Positions 36,014 to 44,973 of a DNA stretch of 64,000 bases are shown in pieces. The notes beneath the pieces are model-generated. The model did not search any database. It was given only the letters and a program-made list of their open reading frames with translations, and was not told the DNA's origin. Position 1 is the stretch's first letter, and each line of letters starts with the position of its first letter. Both the position numbers and the translations under genes were made by a program. Location of the stretch: contig NZ_CP059154.1 in NCBI RefSeq assembly GCF_013456555.2, positions 310,001-374,000 of the forward strand. Reading direction: 5' to 3'. This DNA is from Natrinema zhouii (GTDB taxonomy: Archaea > Halobacteriota > Halobacteria > Halobacteriales > Natrialbaceae).

Positions 36014-36087
36014 TGGGTTGGGGCGGATTTGAACCGCCGACTTCCTCCGTGTGAAGGAGGTATCATAACCAACTAGATCACCAACCC
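36014..36087 (-). tRNA. tRNA-Val (anticodon CAC)
   Basis: The minus strand folds into a complete cloverleaf: acceptor arms GGGTTGG and CCAACCC with discriminator A; anticodon stem CCTCC/GGAGG around the loop TTCACAC, giving anticodon CAC (valine codon GUG); T arm GGCGG-TTCAAAT-CCGCC. No intron is present and CCA is not encoded. It marks the right edge of the AT-rich island, which lies at the 3' side of the tRNA, the usual side for integrated elements. Confidence 0.95.
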
Positions 36088-36127
36088 GCACGAGGGGATT
36101 CCCGTGCGTCCGACTTAAGGCTTCCTT

Positions 36128-36394
36128 TCAGCGATCGTCGGCGCTCGCGTTCGAGCGACCTACGCGATCGCGAGCGGAATCGACCGCCCCGAACAATTTC
36201 GTTTCGGCTCGTCGCTCGAGGGCGGTCACGTCCTCGCGGACCCGGTCGACGCGGCCGGGCTCCGGCTCGTGCTCCCGACCGAGGACCGACCGGACCTGAT
36301 CCGTGTACTGGGTCGTCTGCTCCGTCACACCGAGTCGGGCGTGTTCGGCGGCTCGTCGCAGGTAGTACAGGCTGTCGTGGAAGTGTTTGTTCAT
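36128..36394 (-). CDS. Small haloarchaeal helical protein (88 aa)
   Basis: From the ATG at 36394 the protein starts MNKHFHDSLYYLRRAAEHAR and continues as one or two long helices ending in RVREDVTALERRAETKLFGA. The opening is familiar from a short family of haloarchaeal proteins of unknown role. A GGGAG tract 8 nt before this ATG supports it over an in-frame ATG 15 nt upstream. No cysteines or membrane segments. It sits upstream of tRNA-Val on the same strand. Confidence 0.65.
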   Translation of the reverse strand: MNKHFHDSLYYLRRAAEHARLGVTEQTTQYTDQVRSVLGREHEPEPGRVDRVREDVTALERRAETKLFGAVDSARDRVGRSNASADDR

Positions 36395-36760
36395 GTGATG
36401 CTCTCCCATAGAGAGGCCGAGCGAGGATATAGTTCTTTCGCAGACAACAGAATCCGAAAGTGCGGCACAGCGCTGAGATCGAACGAGTCTCGAAACGGCA
36501 AACACGTCTCGAATCCGACCCAGTGTGACGAACCGACTGCTGGCAGAGGAGCTACTCCGAGACCCAATTCATCACGTGAACTGGTCCTCGTCTGCGAGCC
36601 ATGGGACGACGTGAGCGAAACAGCGACCTCTAACGGCACCTGATCGGTTCGTAGCGGGGTCGTATTTGCTGTTTAGAAACCCATACCGGCCAGCGATCGG
36701 CAGTGAAATCCAACTTCTTTTGGGGGACAGTTCAAGCAGTCGGTCGTCGACTAGTCCTGT

Positions 36761-36949
36761 ATGGCAACGAAAGAGACGGCCTCGAGTCACGAAGAGACGA
36801 AACGGTTCCTCGTGGAATGCAACGGGTGTTCGTACGAGCGATCGGCTGACGGCCGTCTGGAGGCGACGCGGATCGGAAACGACCATCGCCGAGAGACGGG
36901 GCACGAACTCGTCGCCATCGAGTTACCGCCGACGAGCCGGAACGCGTAA
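36761..36949 (+). CDS. Small zinc-finger-like protein (62 aa)
   Basis: A 62-residue protein with C20-x2-C23 (CNGC) and H42-x5-H48 (HRRETGH), a spacing compatible with a single C2H2-type zinc site. The strand FLVECNGCSYER and helix RIGNDHRRETGHELVAIEL fit a classical finger. Such very small zinc-finger proteins are common in haloarchaea and often have regulatory roles. Start: ATG at 36761, the only suitable one. Confidence 0.65.
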   Translation: MATKETASSHEETKRFLVECNGCSYERSADGRLEATRIGNDHRRETGHELVAIELPPTSRNA

Positions 36950-37079
36950 TCCCCGCCGGTGCTCGGCTCGCGAACTCCCTGATGACAGATCCGACTCGAG
37001 CCCGTTTCGACACTGAACTCTGTGTCCCGCGTTCGACCCCCGTGATAGCAGCGGACGGATCGATGTTGCGACGGGACAG

Positions 37080-37613
37080 CTAGTACTCCGGCGCTTCCTC
37101 CGGTTGCCCGTCGCGAGCGTTGACGACGCGCGCGAACGTGAACAGCCCGTCCGAGAGCCGGTTGAGATACTGGACCGCGTCCTCGTTGATCTTCTCCTCG
37201 CCGGCGAGCGCGACCGCCCGCCGTTCCGCTCGTCGGCAGACGGTGCGAGCGTGGTGGAGCGCCGCCCCGCGTTCGCTCCCGGTCGGGAGGATAAAGGAGG
37301 TCAGCGGCTCGAGTTCCTCGTCGTACTCGTCGATCCAGTCCTCGACGGTCTCGACGTGGTCGGCGCGGATCGCGGGATCGTCCTCGTCGGGATCGGGATT
37401 CGCGAAGTCCGCCTGCACCACGTGGAGGTGGTTTTGAATCGCCGACAGTCGGTCGTCGATATCGTCGTGCTCGGTCGGCCGGATCGTGCCGAGCAGGGCG
37501 TTGAGTTCGTCGACGGTTCCGTAGGCTTCGATGCGTGCACTGGACTTCGAGACGCGAGTCATGTCCCGGAGATCCGTCTGTCCGTCGTCGCCGCGACCGG
37601 TGTAGATCGACAT
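37080..37613 (-). CDS. Cob(I)yrinic acid a,c-diamide adenosyltransferase, PduO type
   Basis: A 177-residue protein. The start MSIYTGRGDDGQTDL is the ATP-binding signature of PduO-type adenosyltransferases (YT-x-x-GD-x-G-x-T). It is followed by ARIEAYGTVDELNALLG and, near the end, CRRAERRAVALAGEEKINED and QYLNRLSDGLFTFAR, with the conserved Arg residues and the Asp/Arg corrinoid-binding turn. It transfers the adenosyl group of ATP to cob(I)alamin in the cytoplasm. Length is normal. The symbol pduO or cobA-type names are both in use for archaea, so none is given. Confidence 0.92.
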   Translation of the reverse strand: MSIYTGRGDDGQTDLRDMTRVSKSSARIEAYGTVDELNALLGTIRPTEHDDIDDRLSAIQNHLHVVQADFANPDPDEDDPAIRADHVETVEDWIDEYDEELEPLTSFILPTGSERGAALHHARTVCRRAERRAVALAGEEKINEDAVQYLNRLSDGLFTFARVVNARDGQPEEAPEY

Positions 37614-37745
37614 GGGTGGACCGACGGAGGGGTTCCACTTAACTTCCCTGTCACTCCCAGTGGTGCAGTCTCCACCGCCTCGAGACTCGAGCCGAATCCT
37701 GCGGGAATCAGTACGTTAAACTCGCTTCGCTCAGTAGGGGCAGGT

Positions 37746-37922
37746 ATGGCTCTGGAACTCGATCACGAGTGTCCCGACTGCGGGAGCGAAAAGACGTTCT
37801 ACCGCGCCGCGAGTACGACGCTCCATCTCGGGACGAAGGTCAAGTGGCACTGCCCCGACTGTGACTACGGCTTCGTCCAGATCGGCGACAACGGCACCGC
37901 CGTCGACTCGAGTAGCGCATAA
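37746..37922 (+). CDS. Small zinc-ribbon protein (58 aa)
   Basis: A 58-residue protein with two CPDC knuckles (HECPDCGSEKTF and KWHCPDCDYGF), forming one zinc ribbon. It begins MALELDHECPDCGSEK at the ATG 37746. The protein belongs to the general class of small haloarchaeal zinc ribbons. No partner can be deduced; neighbours are the adenosyltransferase (divergent) and gcvPB (convergent). Confidence 0.7.
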   Translation: MALELDHECPDCGSEKTFYRAASTTLHLGTKVKWHCPDCDYGFVQIGDNGTAVDSSSA

Positions 37923-38093
37923 GGCCGTTTCACTCCAGTTTCTTCTCCACGCTCAGAGAACTGTGAACCGCCGTTCTCTCGCGGTATAACTGCTCGAACG
38001 CCTCCAGTTTCGACTTCCCATCACGACGATACCGCTCGTCACCGGGTGGTACTGTCGAACGGCTACGGAATCGAAAACTGATCGTTCGTCGGC

Positions 38094-39623
38094 CTACGAA
38101 TCGTCCGCGAGTGCCTGCCAGGACAATCGCGGGTTCCGCGCGGCGCTCGTCTGGTCTATCCGGCGCGCGGTGGTTCGCTCCGGCGCGTCCTCGAGCGTCG
38201 CGTCGTCCTCGCCGGCGACGGCGTTGAACGCGGCGGCGAGTCGGTCGAGCGTGTCCTTGCTCTCGACTTCGGTCGGTTCGGTCATCAGCGCCTCGGGGAC
38301 GATCTCGGGCCACTTCGTCGTCGGCGGGTGGACGCCGTAGTCGAGCATCCGTTTCGCCACGTCGGCCGCGTCTTGCTCGCCCGCACTGGCGACGAACTCG
38401 TGGTGGAACGGGCCGTAGGGAACGTCGTACTCGATTTCCTCGGCGAGGTAGTTCGCGTTGAGCACCGCGGAGGCGCTGGCGTCCGCGAGCCCGTCGTCGC
38501 CGAGGCGGGCGATGTACGCGAAGGCCTTGACGAGCACCAGCCAGTTGCCGTCGAACCCGTGGACCTTGCCGATGGTGTGGTCGGACTCGAAGCGCTCGTA
38601 GACGGCTTCGTCCGCTTTCGATCCCTCGTCGCGCTCGCGGACGCGCGGCGCGGGCAAGAACGGCGCGAGTTCCTCGACGACGCCGACCGGGCCTGCACCC
38701 GGCCCGCCGCCGCCGTGGGGCGTCGCGAACGTCTTGTGGACGTTGTAGTGCATCACGTCGAAGCCCATATCGCCCGGCCGCGCGCGGCCGAGCAGCGCGT
38801 TCAGGTTCGCCCCGTCGTAATAGAGCAGTCCGCCGACATCGTGGACCATGTCGGCGATTTCCGTGATATCGCGCTCGAACAGCCCCAGCGTGTTCGGGTT
38901 GGTCAGCATCAGTGCGGCCGTCTTCTCCCCCAGGGCAGCCTCGAGCGCCTCGAGGTCGACCCGGCCCTCGTCGTCGCTGGGCAGGGAGACGACGTCGTAG
39001 CCGCCCAGGGCAGCGGTCGCGAAGTTGGTCCCGTGGGCGCTCTCGGGGACGATGACCTCGTCCCGGTGTCCCTCGCCGTTGTGCTCGTGGTAGGCCGCGG
39101 CGACGCGGATACCGACGAACTCGCCGGCCGCGCCGGCGGGCGGCTGGAGCGTCACCGCGTCCATCCCGCCGATCCGGCCGAGGTAGTCCTGCAGCCGATA
39201 GAGGAGCTCGAGGGTGCCCTGCACCGACTCCGCGGACCGATCGGGGTGGACGGCCGCAGACGGTAGCGCGGCCACGTCCTCGGTGAACTTCGGGTTGTAC
39301 TTCATCGTACACGACCCCAGCGGGTAGGGGCCGCTGTCGATCCCGTAGATCATCTGCGAGAGCCGCGTGTAGTGGCGAGCCAGTTCGGGTTCGGAGAGTT
39401 CGGGCAACTCGAGTGAGTCACGCGTCAGGTCGTCGGGGAGCGGCGAACCGTCGGCATCGCCTCGGCCATCGTCACTGCTACTGCCACTGTCTCCATCGCT
39501 GATCTCGACTCGCGTCAGATCCTTCTCGGAGAGCAGCGGTTCGTACTCATCGTTCTCGATGTATCGGGCCTGATCGTAGCGCGACTGTGCCGCGTCGCGG
39601 TCGTCGGATCCCTGGTCACTCAT
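38094..39623 (-). CDS. gcvPB: Glycine dehydrogenase (decarboxylating) subunit 2
   Basis: A 509-residue protein, the PLP-binding half of the split glycine cleavage P protein. The lysine that binds PLP is in [25 protein letters not shown] sequence (NVHKTF followed by the glycine-rich loop) near residue 295. Other family blocks include [14 protein letters not shown] and [17 protein letters not shown]. It decarboxylates glycine and passes the aminomethyl group to lipoylated GcvH. The ATG overlaps the gcvPA stop by 4 bp (39620-39623). The N-terminal 90 residues include an acidic Ser/Asp-rich stretch longer than in bacterial homologues. Confidence 0.96.
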   Translation of the reverse strand: MSDQGSDDRDAAQSRYDQARYIENDEYEPLLSEKDLTRVEISDGDSGSSSDDGRGDADGSPLPDDLTRDSLELPELSEPELARHYTRLSQMIYGIDSGPYPLGSCTMKYNPKFTEDVAALPSAAVHPDRSAESVQGTLELLYRLQDYLGRIGGMDAVTLQPPAGAAGEFVGIRVAAAYHEHNGEGHRDEVIVPESAHGTNFATAALGGYDVVSLPSDDEGRVDLEALEAALGEKTAALMLTNPNTLGLFERDITEIADMVHDVGGLLYYDGANLNALLGRARPGDMGFDVMHYNVHKTFATPHGGGGPGAGPVGVVEELAPFLPAPRVRERDEGSKADEAVYERFESDHTIGKVHGFDGNWLVLVKAFAYIARLGDDGLADASASAVLNANYLAEEIEYDVPYGPFHHEFVASAGEQDAADVAKRMLDYGVHPPTTKWPEIVPEALMTEPTEVESKDTLDRLAAAFNAVAGEDDATLEDAPERTTARRIDQTSAARNPRLSWQALADDS

Positions 39624-40957
39624 CGCGCCACCTCCTCGAGGGCCTCGGCGAAGCGATCGATCCGGTCGTCGGAAACGCCGGCGACGCAGACCTGAATCTC
39701 GTGGTCACCGAGGACGTGAACCGCGAAGCCGAGTCGCTCGAGGTCGTTAGCGATGGCTCCGGCCGGCTGGTCGACGCGAGCGACGAACTCCCGGACGTGG
39801 TGTCGGTCGTGAACCGGCGCTTTGACGCCGACGATGTCGTCCAGGCGCGCCGCGAGGTCCCGCGCTCGCGTGACGTCGCGTTTCGCGAGGTCGACCATCC
39901 CGGTCGGCCCGAGGACGGCGGCGTGCATCGCGGTTCGGAGCGCGACCCAGGCCTGATTCGTACAGATGTTACTCGTCGCGCGTTCCCGGCGGATGTGCTG
40001 TTCGCGGGTCTGGAGAGTGAGCGTGAACGCCCGCCGGTCGGTCGCGTCCTCGCTGACGCCGACCAGTCGGCCGGGAACCTGCCGGAGGTACTCCTCTCGA
40101 GTCGCGAAGAGGCCGAGCCCCATTCCGTAGCTCGTCGGGAGCCCGAGCACGCTCGCGTCGCCGACGACGACGTCGGCACCGATGTCCGCGGGTCGCTCGA
40201 GCAGCGAGAGCGCGATCGGATCCGAGCCGAGCACGAACAGCGCGTCGGTCTCGTCGGCGAGGTCGCCGACCGCCGTGAGGTTCTCCTCGATCGTCCCGCG
40301 GACGGTCGGATTCTCGGCGTAAAGCATCACGACCTCCTCGTCGACGCGCTCCTCGAGCGCCGCGAGGTCGACGTTTCCGTCGTCGACCGGGTACGTTTCG
40401 ACCTCGAGATCGGTACCAGCGACGTAGTTCTCGAGCGTGCTCCGCCGTTCCTCGCGCAGCAACTCGGGGACGAGCACGCGGTTCCCCGTCGTATCGCGGA
40501 CGCGGTCGGCCAGCGTGGCGGCCTCGCCGAGCGCCGTCGCGGCGTCGTACATCGAGCAGTTCGCGACTGCGAGGCCGGTCAGTTCGACCAGCAGCGACTG
40601 GTACTCGAACAGGGCCTGCAGGAACCCCTGGGAGATCTCCGGCTGGTACTGCGTGTACGACGTGAGAAACTCCGAGCGGTCCGCGAGGTGATCGACCAGC
40701 GACGGGATGTAGTAGCCGTAGTGGCCGCGGCCGAGCAGTTCGGTCAGATCGTCGTTGCGACCCAGCATCGAGCGAACCAGTCGTCGCGTTTCCCGTTCCG
40801 TTCGCGCGTCGATGTCGAAGCGTCCGTCGAACGCGACGTCGGCCGGAACGTCGAAGAGTTCCTCGACGCTGTCCGCGCCGACCGCCTCGAGCATCGCCGT
40901 GCGGTCTTCGTCCGTGTGGGGAGCGTACGGGCTCCCCGTTGCGTGTGATCCGTGCAT
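39620..40957 (-). CDS. gcvPA: Glycine dehydrogenase (decarboxylating) subunit 1
   Basis: A 445-residue protein, the other half of the split P protein, of normal length. Recognisable blocks are [19 protein letters not shown] at the N-terminus, [20 protein letters not shown], and [18 protein letters not shown]. It pairs with GcvPB as an alpha2beta2 enzyme. Start: ATG at 40957 ([11 protein letters not shown]); a longer frame exists upstream but is Arg/Pro-rich and not family-like. First gene of the gcvPA-gcvPB operon. Confidence 0.95.
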   Translation of the reverse strand: MHGSHATGSPYAPHTDEDRTAMLEAVGADSVEELFDVPADVAFDGRFDIDARTERETRRLVRSMLGRNDDLTELLGRGHYGYYIPSLVDHLADRSEFLTSYTQYQPEISQGFLQALFEYQSLLVELTGLAVANCSMYDAATALGEAATLADRVRDTTGNRVLVPELLREERRSTLENYVAGTDLEVETYPVDDGNVDLAALEERVDEEVVMLYAENPTVRGTIEENLTAVGDLADETDALFVLGSDPIALSLLERPADIGADVVVGDASVLGLPTSYGMGLGLFATREEYLRQVPGRLVGVSEDATDRRAFTLTLQTREQHIRRERATSNICTNQAWVALRTAMHAAVLGPTGMVDLAKRDVTRARDLAARLDDIVGVKAPVHDRHHVREFVARVDQPAGAIANDLERLGFAVHVLGDHEIQVCVAGVSDDRIDRFAEALEEVAR

Positions 40958-41180
40958 GACTAGCGGTGGTCTCGATCGATCGCTTCCGTTCGCCCCCACC
41001 CGCGTCGATTGCGGCGTTCGATTCGAGACACGATACATGTCTCTAGCGGGTACGGGGTAATGAACACACTCGTTTCGGTGCGATTGACCGGTGCTCACGG
41101 ACTCGTCCACTTCGCCCTCGGTCTCGACCCTGCAGTCGCTACACGGACCACTATGCACGACCCCGGTGTCGGAGGGGCGC

Positions 41181-41915
41181 ATGCCCGACGAACGTGAGAC
41201 GGCAGATGCGAGCGATCGCGAGGATCGAGACGGGCCGCTCGATCGCGGCGATCAGGAGATCGGCGCGGCGGCCGCGGACGACACCGACTCGCTACTCGGC
41301 GTCCTCCCACACTTCTACCGCGGCGAGGTCAGTCAGGCGAACAGCGCACAGGACCGCATCGACCGCACGACCGACTGGGCGATCACGCTCCTCGCCGCGT
41401 TGCTCTCGATCGTCTTCTCGAGCCGGAACATGCCGGCGTTCTTGCTCCTGATCGGGATGTTCGTCCTCTCGATCTTCCTCTTCTACGAGGTTCGACGCTA
41501 CCGATTTTATGACCACTGGCGTGCCCGCGTCCGCTTCATTCAGGAGAACGTGTTTGCCAACGCCTTCGAACCCGTCGGCGTCGAACATCCGGCCTGGCGC
41601 GAGGAGTTGAGCGACGATCTCCGGAATCCGACGTTCAAGGTGTCGACTCGAGAGGCCCTCTCTCGGAGGATTCGGCGCGTGTACGGGCTCCTGTTCACGG
41701 TGGCCGGGGTCGGCTGGGCGTTCAAAGTCACGATGTTCACACCGGAGCAGCAGTGGACCGAAGCCGCCGAACTGCCGGGAATCCCCGGTTCGCTCGTGGC
41801 GGCGCTCCTCGGACTCTTCTTCGTGAGCGTGATCGCGCTCGGCCTGTGGCCGGGCGGACGGGAAGCGAAAGGAGAGATTCACGGCGAGAAGCCAGGCCAG
41901 TGGAAAAACGAGTAA
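41181..41915 (+). CDS. DUF2270 membrane protein
   Basis: A 244-residue protein with an acidic N-terminal region, then [20 protein letters not shown] and [20 protein letters not shown], which is the DUF2270 opening. The first two membrane helices are followed by [20 protein letters not shown], and two more helices lie near the C-terminus ([16 protein letters not shown] and [19 protein letters not shown]). Function of the family is unknown. Start: ATG at 41181. Confidence 0.82.
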   Translation: MPDERETADASDREDRDGPLDRGDQEIGAAAADDTDSLLGVLPHFYRGEVSQANSAQDRIDRTTDWAITLLAALLSIVFSSRNMPAFLLLIGMFVLSIFLFYEVRRYRFYDHWRARVRFIQENVFANAFEPVGVEHPAWREELSDDLRNPTFKVSTREALSRRIRRVYGLLFTVAGVGWAFKVTMFTPEQQWTEAAELPGIPGSLVAALLGLFFVSVIALGLWPGGREAKGEIHGEKPGQWKNE

Positions 41916-41932
41916 CGGCGTCGATACTGCGG

Positions 41933-43168
41933 TTACGAGTCGGAATTCGGGTCGTCCGACTCGGTAGTCGATGTGGTATCGACGCCTTCGGTCGTCTCGG
42001 TCGCTGGCGTGGTATCGACGCCCTCGGTCGTTTCGGTCGCTGATTCAGTCTCGTCCGGATCAGTCACCGACTCGGTTTCGCCGGCCGAATTCCCGGTACC
42101 GACTCCCGTTCCCTCGCCTTCGGTGACTACCCCGCTGATCGGCTCATCGGTGCGTGCTCGAGCGAAGCAATCGAGGGTGAGTTTCGCGCCGCCGAGGACG
42201 ACGGGGCCGATGAACAGTCCGACGGCACCAAAGGCGATGAGACCGCCGAAGATCCCCACGACGACGATGGCGGAGTTGAACGCGCTGGTATGGCCGATCA
42301 GCGCGGGACGCAGGTATGAATCCGAGAAGGTGACGAGCAGTCCGTAGACGGCCATCACTGCGCCGGCGGTCGGCCGCCCCATCACGACCAGATAGGCCGC
42401 CGCCGGGATCCAGATCCCGAACGCACCGACGAGCGGGAGCAGCGTCAGGACGAACGTCGCGACGGTGAGAAAGACGACGGCGGGAACGCCGGCGATCGCC
42501 AACCCGATACCGAGCATCACTGCTTGAATGGCCGCGACGGCGACGTTTCCGACGACCGACGCCCACATGAGCTGATCCAGTCCCGTTCGAAGTTCGTCCG
42601 TAATCTCGTCGTCGATCGGCAACACCCACTGGATCCACGCGACGAGTCGGTCCCCGTCCCGCAACAGTGCGAAGAGAACGAACAGCGCCACTGTCAGGCC
42701 AATAAATATATTGGGCAAACTGCCGACGACGTTGATCGCACCTGACGTAATCTCCTGAATGCCCGTCGCGATCCGATCCTGATTCGATTCGTACAGATCC
42801 ACGAGATCGATCGCGTAGCCGTTGGTCTCGAGCATTCCTTCGATCGTCTCGACGTCGATCTCTCCCTGTCTGATAGACTCGACGACTCTGAGCGATTGGT
42901 CAACCGCGACCGAGATGACGTAGACGAGTGGGATCAGGACGACGAGTAAGGTCCCGATCACCACCGCGACCGCCGCGAACGTCGGTCTGATGTACTGCTC
43001 GAGTCGGCGCTGGACGGGCAACAGAATGTACGCGAGAACGACGCCGAAGAGGACGTACTGGAGATACGGAAGGAGAACGAACAGCGCGAGGAGAGCGCTG
43101 AGCAATGCGAGCGCGGTCAAGCCGGGTCGCTCGACGATCCAGTCCGGCGGATCGGGACTGTCTGGCAT
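41933..43168 (-). CDS. AI-2E/PerM family transporter-like membrane protein
   Basis: A 411-residue protein. The paired helices at the start (LTALALLSALLALFVLLPYL, LFGVVLAYILLPVQRRLEQY) and the C-terminal PALIGHTSAFNSAIVVVGIF followed by GLIAFGAVGLFIGPVVLGGA are the hallmarks of the AI-2E transporter (PerM/YdiK) family of eight-helix permeases. The last 65 residues form a Thr/Glu/Asp-rich tail with short repeats (TTEGVDTT, several times), typical of haloarchaeal acidic extensions. The substrate is unknown. Confidence 0.88.
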   Translation of the reverse strand: MPDSPDPPDWIVERPGLTALALLSALLALFVLLPYLQYVLFGVVLAYILLPVQRRLEQYIRPTFAAVAVVIGTLLVVLIPLVYVISVAVDQSLRVVESIRQGEIDVETIEGMLETNGYAIDLVDLYESNQDRIATGIQEITSGAINVVGSLPNIFIGLTVALFVLFALLRDGDRLVAWIQWVLPIDDEITDELRTGLDQLMWASVVGNVAVAAIQAVMLGIGLAIAGVPAVVFLTVATFVLTLLPLVGAFGIWIPAAAYLVVMGRPTAGAVMAVYGLLVTFSDSYLRPALIGHTSAFNSAIVVVGIFGGLIAFGAVGLFIGPVVLGGAKLTLDCFARARTDEPISGVVTEGEGTGVGTGNSAGETESVTDPDETESATETTEGVDTTPATETTEGVDTTSTTESDDPNSDS

Positions 43169-43372
43169 GTCCAGGTATGCAACACCCCTATAAATTAGTC
43201 CATTGATACGATTTGCCAGCCGTTCGGTTCTCGAGACCTATGAAACGACTTACAGACTCTCCACACGCCTCCTAGCGAAGGCTTGGTTTAGCCTAAGGAG
43301 TTCCGCTGCGGTCGAATCACAAGGAGTGCACCCGCGAGCGAGCGGCCTTTTTAGCGTAGATTTTTGGAGTTG

Positions 43373-43422
43373 AGCGGGACCAGAGGTCCCGCTGACCGTG
43401 CGAACGGGCGCTTCGCGCCCGT
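43373..43422. repeat. Intergenic double-hairpin element
   Basis: Two perfect palindromes with 3-nt loops: AGCGGGACC-AGA-GGTCCCGCT at 43373-43393 and ACGGGCGC-TTC-GCGCCCGT at 43404-43422, separated by 10 nt. The plan (two 8-9 bp arms, 3-nt loops, short spacer) is the same as in the insertion at 7705-7756, with different sequence. It lies between hmgB and the AI-2E gene. It might be a REP-like palindrome, a small mobile element or an RNA processing site. Confidence 0.6.
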
Positions 43423-43461
43423 GAGCAGAGAGCGGTGAGCGAGCGACGCGAGCGAACCCGA

Positions 43462-43472
43462 CGAGAAAAAGG
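43462..43472 (-). terminator. T-run terminator after hmgB
   Basis: On the minus strand CCTTTTTCTCG follows 9-19 nt after the hmgB stop codon. Short T runs after the stop are the usual archaeal intrinsic termination signal. The downstream hairpins could add to it. Confidence 0.4.
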
Positions 43473-43480
43473 TACTTCTG

Positions 43481-44818
43481 CTACTCTACGTATCGATACT
43501 TCCGTTCTCCCATACGGCCCCAGCCGTCGAAGACGAACTCCTCAGTGGGCGTCGTGAACTCCTCGACGTCGACGTCCATCTCGTGGTTGTGGGCGTCGTG
43601 GATCTCCTCGTAATCCTCCCAGGTCATCTCGTAGCGATCGGCGAGCTGTTCGTCGACGTTCAGGGCCTCGATCTCCTCGGCCCACCCCTCTCGAACCGTT
43701 TCGGCGTGGATTTCCGCCTGTGCACCGCTGCCGTAGGAGCCGATGAGCATTTTCTCGCCGGTCATCTCGCGCCCCTGCTCGTAGGCGTATTTGAGCGCGC
43801 TCGCGCGGGCAACGTGGACGGAGCCGGTGTACCAGTTGCCGACCTCGCGGGCGATTGTCAGCGTCGGGTCGATCGTCGTGTCGTACCACTCGGCGTAGCG
43901 GTCGGTGTCCTTGAGGAGGTCCATGTACTCCCGGAGCGCATCGCGGTACTCCTCGTCGGAGTCGAACGCCTCGGGACGGGGCTGGCGACCGATCTCCTCG
44001 GCCAGTTCGTCCTCGACTCCCGTATTTCGAGTGATGTGGCGGTAGGCGAGCAACGCGGCCTTCCGGACCATCCCCGGGAACGGCGTGTGGAAGGGGGCGT
44101 AGACGAAGTCCTCTTCGTGAACCTCGCCCGCGACGCTCTCGAAGTCCTCGAGGGCCTCGCGCATCCGCGCGAGGTAGACCTGCACGGAGCGCTTGCCGTC
44201 GACCGACGGGAACTGCTGGTTTGGCTTGAGGAAGTCGGTCTCGTCGGCCGAGCCGTAGCCCTGTTCGGCGGAGAGTTCGACGAGGTTCGGATCCTCGCTG
44301 ATGAGCATCGCGACGGCCCCGGCGCCCTGGGTCGCCTCGCCGTCGTCACCGCGCGCGTAGAGTGCGGTGTCGGTCGCGATGACCAGCGCCGAGCGGCCGC
44401 GATTTCGGCCCGCACGGATCCAGTTGTATGCGTCGTCTAAGCTCTGGGTCCCCGCGATACAGGCGAACTTCCGCTCGCCCTTGTTCGCGTGATGGAAGTC
44501 GTCGTCGTACACCTGCTCGAGGCAGCCAGCGACGTACGTCGAAACCGGCTTCGAATTGTCGAACGCGCTCTCGGTGGCGACGTCGATTCGACCGATATCG
44601 TTCGGCTCGAGGCCTTTGCGTTCCATCAGCCGATGGGCGGCGTTCGCCCCCATCGTGACGATGTCCTCGTAGCTATCGGGGAACGAACTGACGTTGAGGC
44701 CGAGTCCCTTCGTGTACTTTTCCGGGTCTTCGCCCTTCTCGGGGGCGAACGTGCCGGGAAGGTCCAGTTTGAGATTCCCGGTCCAGATCTCGACGGCGTC
44801 GATACCGACTGCGGTCAT
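43481..44818 (-). CDS. hmgB: Hydroxymethylglutaryl-CoA synthase
   Basis: A 445-residue protein of the standard archaeal/bacterial HMG-CoA synthase length. The catalytic residues are visible: Glu83 in VATESAFDNSK, Cys120 in KFACIAGTQS, and the active-site His in VYAPFHTPFPGM. The opening is VGIDAVEIWTGNLKLDL. It condenses acetyl-CoA with acetoacetyl-CoA, the first committed step of the mevalonate route to isoprenoid ether lipids and carotenoids. The start ATG is within an inverted repeat (44818-44832). Confidence 0.97.
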   Translation of the reverse strand: MTAVGIDAVEIWTGNLKLDLPGTFAPEKGEDPEKYTKGLGLNVSSFPDSYEDIVTMGANAAHRLMERKGLEPNDIGRIDVATESAFDNSKPVSTYVAGCLEQVYDDDFHHANKGERKFACIAGTQSLDDAYNWIRAGRNRGRSALVIATDTALYARGDDGEATQGAGAVAMLISEDPNLVELSAEQGYGSADETDFLKPNQQFPSVDGKRSVQVYLARMREALEDFESVAGEVHEEDFVYAPFHTPFPGMVRKAALLAYRHITRNTGVEDELAEEIGRQPRPEAFDSDEEYRDALREYMDLLKDTDRYAEWYDTTIDPTLTIAREVGNWYTGSVHVARASALKYAYEQGREMTGEKMLIGSYGSGAQAEIHAETVREGWAEEIEALNVDEQLADRYEMTWEDYEEIHDAHNHEMDVDVEEFTTPTEEFVFDGWGRMGERKYRYVE

Positions 44819-44832
44819 GCATTGTCAATGCA
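44818..44832. promoter_or_regulatory. Inverted repeat at the hmgB start
   Basis: TGCATTG-T-CAATGCA, a perfect 7-bp palindrome with one central base, touches the hmgB start codon. On the minus strand TTGTATC lies about 19-25 nt further upstream and may be the TATA element. A palindrome at the transcription start of a leaderless gene is a good operator candidate. This is inference from position. Confidence 0.35.
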
Positions 44833-44973
44833 GGTGATGATACAAGGTATTGTCGTTCGACGTTTCGACGGCTGTCGAAGTATCTTACTCTCCTTAGCAG
44901 GATCATCATCCGTGTGATTGACTCAGTAGACCAAGAATCGTAGACAACTACCGTCTATAGCAGCAACGGAGAT

